Part shown: positions 1 to 9,136 of the stretch, one piece after another | Layout: each line of letters begins with the position of its first letter | Position numbering within the stretch: position 1 is the stretch's first letter | The notes under the pieces: generated by a model | The model's input: only the letters and a program-made list of their open reading frames with translations | What the model was told of the DNA's origin: nothing | Database searches by the model: none | Assembly (NCBI RefSeq): GCF_029395495.1 | Contig: NZ_CP113918.1 | Coordinates: forward strand, 1,240,001 to 1,304,000 | DNA: 64,000 nucleotides | Direction of reading: 5' to 3' | Source: Bifidobacterium sp. ESL0769 | GTDB taxonomy: Bacteria; Actinomycetota; Actinomycetes; Actinomycetales; Bifidobacteriaceae | Program-made: the position numbers and the translations under genes

Positions 1-561
1 CTTTCGCTTCTTTCCGGTCTTTACCGGACGTGCGGAAGGATCGGGAATCGCCCGAATCAACGTGAGCGCTGACAATCCGGCACCGATCGCACAGCAGATA
101 ACCGAAAGCACCATCGTGGCAAGTGCTGCCATCATTATCGCAGGTATGCTGGCTTGCGGTATCACCACAAAACCGTTGAAAACATACCGTAGCGGCTTAT
201 TGAGCACGATGCCGAGTAGCACCCCGACCAGCCCGGCGCAGACAGCCAGAACACTTTGACAGGCGACAACAGCACCGAACAGACGGATTGGCGAGGCACC
301 CGTCACCCTCAGGCACATAAGCTGTTCCCACTGTGAGGTGAAGGTGTGGTCGGAAACGATCTTTGTCACCGCCGCCGCGCACGCCACGCAAATGACCACA
401 ACTCCCACCGGCGCTGACGGGTCGCTTTGCAGGCTCTGGTAGGCCATCGCCTCCAGCAGCACAAACACCAGCGTCATCGCCGCCGCGTTCGCCGCGACAT
501 TGAGAACCTGCAACGAGCGTTTCCGCCGCCACAGCGAGTTAACCATTCGTACGTATCCCAT
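1..561 (-). CDS. ABC transporter permease-like membrane protein (3' end beyond window)
   Basis: An open frame runs from ATG at 561 to the left edge with no stop (187 codons visible), so the C-terminus is missing. The start is supported by GGAGGA nine bases upstream. The visible protein begins MGYVRMVNSLWRRKR and has hydrophobic spans at roughly residues 20-42, 52-68, 98-122 and 140-170, with a basic tail ending VKTGKKRK. The LMCLRVTGASP stretch between membrane segments resembles the MacB/FtsX-type (ABC3) permease pattern (xxLRxxGxS), which is the basis for the family call. It lies downstream of a two-component system, a common pairing for peptide-sensing export ABC systems. The ATPase partner, if any, is outside the window. 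Family assignment is moderate; substrate is unknown. Confidence 0.6.
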   Translation of the reverse strand, partial: MGYVRMVNSLWRRKRSLQVLNVAANAAAMTLVFVLLEAMAYQSLQSDPSAPVGVVVICVACAAAVTKIVSDHTFTSQWEQLMCLRVTGASPIRLFGAVVACQSVLAVCAGLVGVLLGIVLNKPLRYVFNGFVVIPQASIPAIMMAALATMVLSVICCAIGAGLSALTLIRAIPDPSARPVKTGKKRK

Positions 562-696
562 GCCGTTCGTTCCTCCGTCTCGCTTTGTCTTTAAAAATAT
601 CGCCGTGACGACATACGAAATTCCGTCAAGCGGAACGTATAAGGCGGTATTTGTTGAACTCATAGCAACAACGCTAGGAAAAACGTCGGGCCGACA

Positions 697-740
697 CGAA
701 CGGCAAATGTCACTGATTGAAAGCGATGACAAATGTCATC
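697..740. promoter_or_regulatory. Candidate operator: 16-bp palindrome plus second half-copy
   Basis: GATGACAAATGTCATC at 725-740 is a perfect inverted repeat (6-bp arms, 4-bp spacer). A related copy (CGAACGGCAAATGTCA, 697-712) lies 26 bp away in the same orientation. Both sit in the 232-bp gap upstream of the truncated permease gene and just beyond the kinase stop. Spacing near 2.5 helical turns and placement suggest a binding site for the adjacent LuxR-type regulator; this is inference. Confidence 0.4.
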
Positions 741-793
741 GGTAAAAATTCCGAAAGCGTGGAAACCGAAGAATCAGCGGTATGACAGAACTT

Positions 794-2068
794 TCAGTCG
801 TCGAACGTCTCACGACGATCGTCTATTGGAATCACCACACTCACTTTTGAGCCACCTAAATTGTGGTCTCTACCGATTGTGAGGGTACCGCCGATTGCAC
901 TCAATCGTTTTGACAGCGAGCTCAGGCCGTAGCCAGAACCTTGTGCGTTCTTATCGCGATTTGTGTCGTCAACCGGCTCCATACCCATTCCGTCATCGGC
1001 AACCACCAGAGAAACCATGTTGGCGCTTACCGTCACTTCGATACATGCTCTGGTGGCTTTGGCATGACGCACCACGTTCGTCAGCGTCTCCTGCAACGCG
1101 CGGTAGAGTATGGTTTTCTCTACAGTCGGCAATTGGGAAATGTCGCCTTTAATGTTCGCTTCAACGTTGAGGGAGGTGGATGTGAACGAATCTGCAAGCG
1201 CCTGCACCGAAGCGTTGGTCAGCTGTTCGCCGAACGCCGACGGGTCAAGTGCGCGGGCCTCCTGCCGCACCTGCTGCAGCGCCTCGCGGCTGGTCGTCTC
1301 GATGGCGTCCAAATGCTTGACGAGTTTGGTGTTTTTCAGGTCGGCACAACGTTTCGCACCTTGCTCCTGCAAGTGGATGGCGGAAAGGTACTGTCCGATG
1401 GAATCGTGCATCTCGCTGGCCATGCGCGCACGTTCCCGAGACAACGCAAGATCTTCGATGACGATGGACTGACGTTCCAGCTTCACGTTTTGCTCAGTCA
1501 ATTGACGGATCGCTCGGCCGTAGAGCAGCAGCGCGACGGCCAGCAGAATCGGGATGGCCATGTCGAGAAGGCTGCTGACAACGATGGAAGATACCGGCTG
1601 TGGCACCTTGAAATGTGACACGGCGCGATAGATGAGGAATCCGAGCAATTCGAGGCTGACCGCAATCCAGCTATAGCGATGCGCACAGGTGAAAAGCACA
1701 TCGACCGTGACCACCAGCAGCAGGTAGATCTGCCCGTCCTGATTGAACACAATCTGCGCTGCGCAAATGGCAATGAGCAACCATCCGATGACCAACCCTA
1801 AAGTGCGTGTCGGCACCATTCGGTAGGCGCACCACAAGCCCAAGGTGAGCACAATGAAGCCGAAAAACAGCAACGGCGAGCCATACGCCGAATACACCAG
1901 TGTCGTCACGAACGCGACAACAAAAAGAACCACGGAATAGGGAATGAATTGACGGGAGTTCTGATGAATCCTCCTAGGCAGATCTTGAGAACAATCCGCC
2001 TTGTTCACGCCTTCTTGTGGTTCTATGCCTCTGCGACCATCACGCTGCGAATCTCCGTTTTCAGCCAT
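794..2068 (-). CDS. Sensor histidine kinase, NarL/DesK-type (HisKA_3)
   Basis: This 424-aa membrane kinase has about five to six hydrophobic helices between residues 42 and 185 and no large extracellular domain. A helical linker follows, then a HisKA_3 dimerisation domain with the phospho-accepting His221 in EMHDSIGQYL. A GHKL ATPase domain holds the N-box-like ETLTNVVRHAKA and the G-boxes DDGMGM and GYGLSSLSKRL. It would autophosphorylate and pass phosphate to the response regulator encoded immediately upstream. Its start overlaps the regulator's stop by 8 bp, indicating translational coupling. The signal is unknown; membrane-embedded sensors of this type often detect envelope stress or antimicrobial peptides, which would fit the neighbouring permease. 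Confidence 0.9.
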   Translation of the reverse strand: MAENGDSQRDGRRGIEPQEGVNKADCSQDLPRRIHQNSRQFIPYSVVLFVVAFVTTLVYSAYGSPLLFFGFIVLTLGLWCAYRMVPTRTLGLVIGWLLIAICAAQIVFNQDGQIYLLLVVTVDVLFTCAHRYSWIAVSLELLGFLIYRAVSHFKVPQPVSSIVVSSLLDMAIPILLAVALLLYGRAIRQLTEQNVKLERQSIVIEDLALSRERARMASEMHDSIGQYLSAIHLQEQGAKRCADLKNTKLVKHLDAIETTSREALQQVRQEARALDPSAFGEQLTNASVQALADSFTSTSLNVEANIKGDISQLPTVEKTILYRALQETLTNVVRHAKATRACIEVTVSANMVSLVVADDGMGMEPVDDTNRDKNAQGSGYGLSSLSKRLSAIGGTLTIGRDHNLGGSKVSVVIPIDDRRETFDD

Positions 2069-2795
2069 GGAGCAATACCGCCAGTTCCGTGCGGTTGCGG
2101 ACTCCCAAAAGCGAGAAAATCGTGCTCAGATGGTTACGGACCGTTCCGGTCGACATACAGACGGCGGTGGCAATCTCACGATTGGTCTTGCCTGAAGCGG
2201 CCATGGCGGCGATTTGCTGATTCTCTTCGCTGAGTTCGTCAAATTCATCGGACTCGCCAAGCGAAGGCAAACTCATGTCGGTTTGGCAGTCGGATTTTTC
2301 ATTCTCAGACCGTTTTTCGCCTCTAGGACTTCCAGCCTTTTCAGTGCTATCGTTCTTTTGTGCCGCAACCAAACCGACCAGACGTCCTGTTTCGGCCTCG
2401 CCGAATGCCTGTCCGCCGGCTGCCACGCGACGGATCGCGTCGATGATTTCATCGGCTGAGGCGTCCTTGAGCAAATGCCCGGTGGCTCCGGCCCTGATGC
2501 TGGAGACCAGATTATCATCCTCATCAAAGGCGGTCAGCATGATGCTGTGAATGTGCGGGGCCGATTCCCGTAATCCTGCAATAAGCTCGGAACCTGACAT
2601 TTCCGGCATGCGCGAATCGACCAATGCCACGTCGATCTGCGGAAGCACCTGACTTTCAAGCGCCTTGTTCGGACTTTCCGTGCTGAAAAGAATCCTGAAA
2701 TCATCCTCATCTTCAAGAATCGATTCGATGCCGGCACGGACAATCTCCTGGTCGTCGACGATCATCAGATTGATGACCGTCGATTCACGGGACAT
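2061..2795 (-). CDS. Two-component response regulator, LuxR/NarL family
   Basis: This protein has 244 aa. The receiver domain (residues 9-125) carries the acidic pair in IVDDQE, the phospho-acceptor Asp in ALVDSRMPEM and the conserved Lys in HLLKDAS. A long polar linker (about 145-185, rich in S/E/K/D) leads to a C-terminal LuxR helix-turn-helix (LSEENQQIAAMAASGKTNRE, then STGTVRNHLSTIF). AGGAG precedes the start by 8 bases. The gene starts 12 bp after the leuS stop on the same strand, so it may be partly co-transcribed with leuS, and it overlaps the cognate kinase. The linker is longer than in typical NarL-type regulators. Confidence 0.92.
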   Translation of the reverse strand: MSRESTVINLMIVDDQEIVRAGIESILEDEDDFRILFSTESPNKALESQVLPQIDVALVDSRMPEMSGSELIAGLRESAPHIHSIMLTAFDEDDNLVSSIRAGATGHLLKDASADEIIDAIRRVAAGGQAFGEAETGRLVGLVAAQKNDSTEKAGSPRGEKRSENEKSDCQTDMSLPSLGESDEFDELSEENQQIAAMAASGKTNREIATAVCMSTGTVRNHLSTIFSLLGVRNRTELAVLLHG

Positions 2796-2806
2796 ATTCT
2801 TTTCTC

Positions 2807-5785
2807 CTATTCGGCCGGAACGATGGAGACAATCTTCGGTGCCTTGACGATGACCTTGCGCGGTTCCTTGCCGCCCAGACGGTCGGCAACGGCCTTCAAA
2901 GCCATGTCCTTGAGCTCGTCGGGGTCGATCGAGGGGCTGACCTCGAGCTTGGCACGAACCTTGCCCTTGATCTGCACCACGGCGGTGACAGTGTCTTCGC
3001 CGACGTAACGTTCGTCAGCTTTCGGCCACGGTTCGTGCGCCAAGGAATCTTCATGGCCGAGCTTGGCCCAGAGTTCCTCGCAGATGTGCGGGGCAATCGG
3101 CGAAAGCATGAGAATCAACGGTTCCACTGCGGCACGTGGCACGGCCTTCAAGCCGGTCAGATGGTTGTTCAAGACGATGAGCTTGGCGATGGAGGTATTG
3201 GGGCGCATGTGCTCCATTTCCTCGGTCACCGCAGCGATAGTGTTGTTCAAGAGCTTCAGGGTCTTGGCGTCGGGCTCGACGTCGGAAACGGTGACCTCGC
3301 CGGTGTTTTCATCGATGACGTTACGCCAGAGACGCTGCAGGAATCGCATGCCACCCACGACGTTACGGTCGTTCCAAGGGCGGGACTCGTCGAGCGGGCC
3401 CATGCTCATCTCGTAGAGACGGAACGTGTCGGCGCCGTAGCGCGCGTACATGTCGTCGGGGGTGATGATGTTCTTGAGGCTCTTGCCCATCTTGCCGAAT
3501 TCGCGGTTGGCGTGCTGGCCGTGCCAGGTGAACGTGGGTTCGCCGGACTTGTCGGCCGGCCCCTCCTCCACTTCGGCGGCAGGCACGTACTGGCCGCGGT
3601 CGTCGGTGTAGGCGTAGGCCTGAATCATGCCCTGGTTGAAGAGCTTGTAGAACGGTTCCGGAGTGTCGACGTAGCCCAGGTCGAAGAGGATCTTGTGCCA
3701 GAAGCGCGAGTAGAGCAGGTGCAGCACCGCGTGCTCGACGCCACCGACGTAAAGGTCGACACCGCCGGTCTTGCCCGATTCCTTGTTGTGGTTCGGGCCC
3801 ATCCAGTATTCGTATTCCTCTGGATCGACCATGTGCTTGGTGTCGCTCGGGTCGATGTAGCGCATGTAATACCAGCAGGAACCGGCCCAGTTGGGCATGG
3901 TGTTGGTGTCACGGTAGTAGGTCTTGGGGCCGTCGCCCAAATCGAGCGTGACCTTGACCCAGTCCGGGTTGCGGCTCAGCGGCGCCTCGGGGTTGCTCTC
4001 GGCGTCCTCAGGGTCGAAGGTCTTGGGGCTGTAGTCCGGAACGTCGGGCAGATTGATCGGCAGCATGGAATCCGGCAGCAGGTGCGGCACGCCGTCCTCG
4101 CCGTAAACAATTGGGAAGGGCTCGCCCCAATAGCGCTGGCGAGAGAAGAGCCAGTCACGCAGACGGTAGCTGACCGTACCTTCGCCGGCACCAGCGGATT
4201 CAAGCCACTTCGTGACCTTTTCGATGGCGTCGTTGACGCGCAAACCGTTCAAATCAAGCGCGTCGCCTTTGGCCTGCGTATGCTCAGTGGAGGAATTGAT
4301 GACGATGCCGTCGTGCGAGACGAACGGTGCCTTGCCCTCGTAGTTCGAGAGGTCATCGCCGGAGTCCGGCAACGGCTTGACGGTGTAGATAACCGGCAGG
4401 CCGAACTTCATGGCGAAATCGTAATCGCGCTGATCGCCGCCTGGCACCGCCATGATGGCGCCGGTACCGTAATCCATCAGAACATAATCTGCGGTGAAGA
4501 GTGGCAGCTTGTCACCGGTGATGGGGTTGATGGCATAGAGGCCGGTGAAGAGACCGGTCTTCTCACCGCCCTCGTCGACACGATCCTGCGCGGTCTTGGA
4601 TTCGGCCGTGAGTCGATAGGCCTTGATGCCTTCGGCCGGCGTGTCATAGCCGCCTTTCCAGCTTTCCGGGGTGTTTTCCGGCCATGCGGCGGGAGCATCA
4701 GCCAGCAAGTCATGCTCCGGCGAGACCACAGCGAAGGTGGTGCCGAAGAGCGTATCGGGACGGGTTGTGTAGACTTCCATGTCCCGTTCGCCGTTGGGGG
4801 TTTCGACCTTGAAATGTACCGAAGCGCCGTGGGATTCGCCAATCCAGTTGCGCTGCATCAGCTTGACCTTCTGCGGCCAGTCGATGATGTCGAGATCCTC
4901 AATCAGACGGTGGCCATAGGCGGTGATGCGCATGGACCACTGGCGCAGCTCGCGTTGGAAGACCGGGAAGTTGCCGCGTTCGGACTTGCCTTCGGCGGTG
5001 ACTTCCTCGTTGGCGAGCACCGTGCCGAGGCCTGGGCACCAGTTGACCGGCGACTTGGAGATATAGGCCAGACGGAAATCGTTCAGCACATCGGCCTGTT
5101 CGGCTTCAGTCAGTTCGTTCCATGATTTCCCCGAATCCTCGAAACCGGGAATGGCGCGCTTACCGCTCTTGAACTGGTCGATCAGCGTGTCGATGTGGCG
5201 TGCGGAACCCTTGCCGCCGTCTGGGCGCACAAAATCAGGGTCGTACCAAGCGTCATAGATACGCGAGAAAATCCACTGCGTCCATCGCATATAGCCGGGG
5301 TCGATGGTGGCGAAGGTGCGGCGGTTGTCGAAGCTCAGGCCCATGCGATGCAGCTGACGGCGCATGTTGGTGATGTTGGCCTCGGTGGTGACGCGCGGGT
5401 GCTGGCCGGTCTGCACGGCGTATTGCTCGGCGGGAAGGCCGAAGGCGTCGTAACCCATGGCGTGCAGCACGTTCTCACCCTTCATGCGGTGATAACGGCT
5501 GACCACATCGGTGGCCAGATAACCCAGCGGATGGCCCACGTGCAGGCCCTTGCCTGAAGGATACGGGAACATGTCCATCGCGAAGTACGGGGTGCGTCCG
5601 TCGGCGTGCTTGCCCTTGCCGTCGGTCAGATCACCCTTGACATTCGCGGCCCAGAAGGTGCCCTTCTCATCCCACGTTTTCTGCCATTTTTCCTCGATAC
5701 CCTGCGCCATCTTGGCGTTGTAACGGTATGCCGGAACACTTGAAATATTGGCGCTCGAATCCGCGCCTTGTTCATTCTCGCTCAT
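2807..5785 (-). CDS. leuS: Leucyl-tRNA synthetase
   Basis: This class I aminoacyl-tRNA synthetase charges tRNA-Leu in the cytoplasm. At 992 aa it is longer than the roughly 860-880 aa common in bacteria. The HIGH-type motif is HVGH (residues 82-85, in PSGKGLHVGHPLGY). The KMSKS-type motif is KMGKS near residue 765 (FGKMGKSLKNIITPDDM). The large CP1 editing domain contains the expected TTRPDTLFGTTF and MAVPGGDQRDYDFA stretches. The C-terminus has the anticodon-binding helical domain and a VVQIKGKVRAK motif. The extra length comes from an N-terminal extension and insertions around residues 185-230. The gene heads the leuS / response regulator / kinase run. Confidence 0.98.
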   Translation of the reverse strand: MSENEQGADSSANISSVPAYRYNAKMAQGIEEKWQKTWDEKGTFWAANVKGDLTDGKGKHADGRTPYFAMDMFPYPSGKGLHVGHPLGYLATDVVSRYHRMKGENVLHAMGYDAFGLPAEQYAVQTGQHPRVTTEANITNMRRQLHRMGLSFDNRRTFATIDPGYMRWTQWIFSRIYDAWYDPDFVRPDGGKGSARHIDTLIDQFKSGKRAIPGFEDSGKSWNELTEAEQADVLNDFRLAYISKSPVNWCPGLGTVLANEEVTAEGKSERGNFPVFQRELRQWSMRITAYGHRLIEDLDIIDWPQKVKLMQRNWIGESHGASVHFKVETPNGERDMEVYTTRPDTLFGTTFAVVSPEHDLLADAPAAWPENTPESWKGGYDTPAEGIKAYRLTAESKTAQDRVDEGGEKTGLFTGLYAINPITGDKLPLFTADYVLMDYGTGAIMAVPGGDQRDYDFAMKFGLPVIYTVKPLPDSGDDLSNYEGKAPFVSHDGIVINSSTEHTQAKGDALDLNGLRVNDAIEKVTKWLESAGAGEGTVSYRLRDWLFSRQRYWGEPFPIVYGEDGVPHLLPDSMLPINLPDVPDYSPKTFDPEDAESNPEAPLSRNPDWVKVTLDLGDGPKTYYRDTNTMPNWAGSCWYYMRYIDPSDTKHMVDPEEYEYWMGPNHNKESGKTGGVDLYVGGVEHAVLHLLYSRFWHKILFDLGYVDTPEPFYKLFNQGMIQAYAYTDDRGQYVPAAEVEEGPADKSGEPTFTWHGQHANREFGKMGKSLKNIITPDDMYARYGADTFRLYEMSMGPLDESRPWNDRNVVGGMRFLQRLWRNVIDENTGEVTVSDVEPDAKTLKLLNNTIAAVTEEMEHMRPNTSIAKLIVLNNHLTGLKAVPRAAVEPLILMLSPIAPHICEELWAKLGHEDSLAHEPWPKADERYVGEDTVTAVVQIKGKVRAKLEVSPSIDPDELKDMALKAVADRLGGKEPRKVIVKAPKIVSIVPAE

Positions 5786-5890
5786 AAATAGGATTATCGT
5801 GGCTCAACTGGACACAGGCAAGCCGTTTTCCGTAAGTTGGTCATATCAACATCAAAAAGATGCTTTTCACCTCAGCAAAAAGCCGAACCC

Positions 5891-5934
5891 GTGAGAAAAG
5901 CACTAAAACGAGCCCGAAAAAGTGCTTTTCTCAC
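5891..5934. repeat. Perfect 14-bp inverted repeat between leuS and the solute-binding protein gene
   Basis: GTGAGAAAAGCACT (5891-5904) is exactly complementary to 5921-5934, with a 16-bp loop. On the minus strand it lies 26 bp after the stop of the solute-binding protein gene and about 105 bp before leuS. It could act as a terminator or attenuator, though there is no clean U-tract straight after the stem. No T-box signature (AGGGTGG-type antiterminator) was seen upstream of leuS. Confidence 0.5.
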
Positions 5935-5959
5935 TGATTGGAGCGTACCCTAGCACGCG

Positions 5960-6892
5960 TCACTTTTGAGACGGACGGTTCAGCGTCGGGTCGGGAGTAT
6001 AGCCGATGTCCTTATACATGGCCTTGGCGGCCTTCTGCCATGTGCCGTCCTTGACCATATCGGTAAGGATGGTGTTGATTTTGTTGGTGAGTTCGCCGTC
6101 GGACGGGCGGATCATGACGGCGTGCGGAACCGGAGAAACCTGCGCGAGCGCGTTGACAAGCGGGGCGGATGAAGACGAATCCCCATCGCCCAGAACGGTG
6201 ACATCGTGCTCGACGACGCTGGAAGCAAGCCCGTGCAGAATGGCGGCATCGGCGGCGACGGCGTTCGTTTCGCCGACCAGCAGCGCGGTGAGGCATTGCG
6301 GGTAGGTGTCACGTTCCTGGATCTTCACGGCAGGAATCGCAGAGGCCAATGCGCTTCCGTCGGCCGTCCCCTTGACCGTGCAGATATTCTGATCCTTCAA
6401 TGACGAGATATCAGTGAAATCATGTTGCAGACGTGTCGGCACCAAAAGCCCCAACGGGTCGGTGAGATAGGGCTTGGATGTTCCGAATTGTCGACCGGTA
6501 TTGGACGTGATGACAGCAGGCAGGGCCGAGACGAACATATCGGCTTTCGATTCCTCCAAAGCGGTCATGGCCGAAGAAACATTGACCGGCTTGAAAATTA
6601 TTTGCTTGTGCGCATAGCCGAGTTTTTGGGCCACGTAATGGGCCACTTCGATATCGAAACCGGAATATTTGCCCTCATGGTCAAGGGCAAGCCCGGGCTC
6701 GTCGTTCGCCACGGCAATCGCAATGGTTGGGCCTTCGGGAACGTTGGCGGAAGGCGGGGTTTGGGTCGGGCCGCACGCCGAGGCCGAGAACAACAGGCCA
6801 AAACCACACGCCAAAGCGAGCACCGACTTGAAATGCCGGTTCGTACTTCTTTTACCAAGAGGAAAAGCCGATTTCAATCTTGACAATCGCAT
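5960..6892 (-). CDS. Amino-acid-type ABC transporter substrate-binding lipoprotein (SBP family 3)
   Basis: This 310-aa protein has a basic N-terminus, a hydrophobic signal segment and a lipobox ending FSASAC (Cys near residue 40), so it should be lipid-anchored outside the membrane. The mature part matches the SBP_bac_3 pattern: TIAIAVANDEPGLALDHEGKYSGFDIEVAHYVAQKLGY near the start of the fold, then the ligand-pocket segment KADMFVSALPAVITSNTGRQFGTSKPY and NICTVKGTADGSA. Family members bind polar amino acids for an ABC importer. No permease or ATPase gene is adjacent, so it is an orphan that must borrow a transporter encoded elsewhere, or serve in sensing. It ends 26 bp before an inverted repeat. 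Confidence 0.85.
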   Translation of the reverse strand: MRLSRLKSAFPLGKRSTNRHFKSVLALACGFGLLFSASACGPTQTPPSANVPEGPTIAIAVANDEPGLALDHEGKYSGFDIEVAHYVAQKLGYAHKQIIFKPVNVSSAMTALEESKADMFVSALPAVITSNTGRQFGTSKPYLTDPLGLLVPTRLQHDFTDISSLKDQNICTVKGTADGSALASAIPAVKIQERDTYPQCLTALLVGETNAVAADAAILHGLASSVVEHDVTVLGDGDSSSSAPLVNALAQVSPVPHAVMIRPSDGELTNKINTILTDMVKDGTWQKAAKAMYKDIGYTPDPTLNRPSQK

Positions 6893-6899
6893 CCAAAAC

Positions 6900-7868
6900 C
6901 TACTTAAAAAGCTTGGATCGTGTCAGCCACCATGCCACAAGACCGGTGATGACCATGGAAATGGCGATGACGATGAAGAAGCCCCAGCGCGAATTGGTGA
7001 ACGGCATGCCGAACATGCCGTCCTGGAAGTTCATGCCGTACATGGAGAAGATCAGCGTCGGAATCGACAGAACGATGGAGATGATGGTGAAGATCCTCAT
7101 TACGTTGTTGAGGTTGTTGGAGACGATTGAGGCGGAGGCATCGGTCATATTGGCAAGAACGCCGCTGTAGATGTTCGCCATCTCGATGGCCTGCTTGTTT
7201 TCGGTGATGACGTCGTCCAAGAGGTCCTCGTCCTCCGGATACTGCTTGATATGTGTCAGCGAGTTGAGTTTTTCGGTCACGCGCAGCTTTTCCATCACGA
7301 TTTCGTTGGACTTGAGGCTGGTGGTGAAATAGACCAAGGTCTTCGAAAGTTCTAGAAGCTGCAGGATTTCGCGGTTCTGCATCGAGTGCTGAAGCTTCAG
7401 TTCGAGGTTGTCGGAACTGCGGTCGATGATGCGCAGATAACGCAGGTACATCGTGGCGTTACGATAAAGGATTTGCAATACAAATCGGGTTTTCATATAG
7501 GTGTTGAATCCGCGGATAGTGCCTTCCATGAAGGGATGGAGCACTGGAGTATCCTGCATACAAACCGTGATAATCGTATGTGCGGCGACAATGATGGCCA
7601 GAGGGATGGTCTCGTAATGGTCGCGTCCGTCGCGTTGTTCGACGGTGGGAATGTCGACGATAATCATGGTGTAATCGTCTTCGGAATCGACGCGTGAACG
7701 TTCCTCGTCATCCAAAGGTGCACGCAGGTCGGCCAAATCGACGCCGGTTTGAGAGGAAACAGTGGCGAGTTCGACGTCAGTGGGGTTGGATAAACAGATC
7801 CATGAGCCGTTTTCCAGCTTGTTTATCTGCTCGACCTGCCCGTTGATCGTATTGAACATCCTCAACAT
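6900..7868 (-). CDS. corA: CorA-family magnesium/divalent cation transporter
   Basis: This CorA-like channel is about 322 aa. The N-terminal cytoplasmic alpha/beta domain is followed by long helices (residues 130-250) and two C-terminal membrane helices. The signature YGMNF (GMN motif) follows the first, and the protein ends WWLTRSKLFK, giving the usual short basic tail. It assembles as a pentamer for Mg2+ (or Co2+/Ni2+) uptake in other organisms. The start is ambiguous: a GTG at 7877 has AAAGG only three bases away, so the ATG at 7868 (MLRMFNTINGQ) is preferred. The stop lies 7 bp before the solute-binding protein gene, suggesting co-transcription. Confidence 0.9.
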   Translation of the reverse strand: MLRMFNTINGQVEQINKLENGSWICLSNPTDVELATVSSQTGVDLADLRAPLDDEERSRVDSEDDYTMIIVDIPTVEQRDGRDHYETIPLAIIVAAHTIITVCMQDTPVLHPFMEGTIRGFNTYMKTRFVLQILYRNATMYLRYLRIIDRSSDNLELKLQHSMQNREILQLLELSKTLVYFTTSLKSNEIVMEKLRVTEKLNSLTHIKQYPEDEDLLDDVITENKQAIEMANIYSGVLANMTDASASIVSNNLNNVMRIFTIISIVLSIPTLIFSMYGMNFQDGMFGMPFTNSRWGFFIVIAISMVITGLVAWWLTRSKLFK

Positions 7869-8111
7869 GTCTGCCACCCGCCTTTCGCGTCATTCGCTGT
7901 ACGGTTCCCGCAGGAGACACCGGCTTGCGCACCGCGCGTCCTGGCCACCGGAACGTCTGCCTTCAAAGAAAGAGGCGCAAACGAAAATCCCGGATTCCTA
8001 CTGTTAACCCAAAATTCAAGGATAACCCCCCGCCGGAACTTTTTGACTGCACTTTGCGCTTAGCTTCGCACAACGCGCAGCTGCGCCGCTCTTCTGCCGA
8101 TTTCGGTTTCC

Positions 8112-8957
8112 TCAGACGGTATCGGTGACGGGCAGCGGAGTCATCAATGTCATACCTTCATAACGAAGCTCCTGAGGACCGTTCGACCAGTCGGCGATTG
8201 TCGAGATGGCTGGGCCGCAGTTGTATTCGGCAAGCGTCCAATCGTAGCTTCCGTCTGCCTGGCGCCTCGGGTTGAGTGTGGACCAATAGGCGTTGGGAAT
8301 GTTGCCGAGCTCGTCGATTTCCGGGTCCATATTGAGCAACGTCTCGACCGTCGCAGCGATGAAGGAGCCGTGGCTCACCAGCATCAACGTAGTCGGGGTG
8401 TCGTCCTGCGAATTCTCATCAAGCAATTCCAGCACGGCTTTTGCTCCCCTGGCACCGACTTGGGTCCGCGTTTCGACGCCGTACTTGGCCTCGCCACCCT
8501 CGTGCGCGCGCCAGGAACGATAGGCTTCGGCATCTATCGCCCTGATTTCCGGGCGTGTCTTGCCTTCCCACTGACCAAAGCTACGTTCACGAAGCCGCTT
8601 GTCGAGTGTGACCGGCAGCCCGAGAAGATCAGCGAAAGCGTGGGCCGTTTGAGAGGCACGAAAGAGGTCACTGGAAATCACCTTCATCCTGCGTTTGCCT
8701 GCAGGTACCTTCTGGTATTCGCTGATATCGCTCTGTTTCGCAGCTCCCGGGCCGGGTTGCGGCAACAGGTCTGGATTGCCGGCAACGTTGTTAACTTTGG
8801 CCCAGTAGTAGCGCCTGGCCAACTCAAGACCGGTCTGGTCGACTTGCCATTGGCCAATGATGTCAAGCGGGACATCAATCTGGCCCTGCAAGCGGTGGAC
8901 GACGTTATAGGACGTCCTTCCGTGACGCAACAAAACGACTTCGTCAATCATATTCAT
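8112..8957 (-). CDS. Histidine phosphatase family protein (phosphoglycerate mutase-like)
   Basis: This 281-aa protein starts with the phosphohistidine loop VVLLRHGRTSYN (RHG motif, His at about residue 11). It continues with SSDLFRASQTAHAFADLLG and RERSFGQWEGKTRPEI, the usual catalytic arginine and glutamate regions. The second catalytic histidine lies in LMLVSHGSFIAATVETLL. An insert around residues 58-85 holds a proline-rich loop. Family members dephosphorylate small metabolites or act as mutases; the substrate cannot be read from sequence. AAGGAG lies just upstream. A paralogue with the same C-terminal arrangement is at 19274-19999. Confidence 0.88.
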   Translation of the reverse strand: MNMIDEVVLLRHGRTSYNVVHRLQGQIDVPLDIIGQWQVDQTGLELARRYYWAKVNNVAGNPDLLPQPGPGAAKQSDISEYQKVPAGKRRMKVISSDLFRASQTAHAFADLLGLPVTLDKRLRERSFGQWEGKTRPEIRAIDAEAYRSWRAHEGGEAKYGVETRTQVGARGAKAVLELLDENSQDDTPTTLMLVSHGSFIAATVETLLNMDPEIDELGNIPNAYWSTLNPRRQADGSYDWTLAEYNCGPAISTIADWSNGPQELRYEGMTLMTPLPVTDTV

Positions 8958-9136
8958 TCACTCCTTTTGCCGGTGAATCCCTTTGTCTCGGCATCATCAC
9001 ATGCGATGTCTCACTGTTTTCATTGTGCCGCACCCCACCGATGAAAGGAACGCCGACGTATATTTCGCCATCTCAACGGTCGTAAAGAAATGGAGGAAAC
9101 GCCCACCTGGATGGATTTCGACCTTCTTATGCGGCT

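Noticed and set aside
3035..5125. Plus-strand open frame of 696 codons opposite leuS
   Set aside because: It is antisense to a complete leuS, has no ribosome site or recognisable motif, and arises from GC-biased third positions.
5786..5959. T-box riboswitch upstream of leuS
   Set aside because: No AGGGTGG-type antiterminator sequence was seen on the minus strand in this region.
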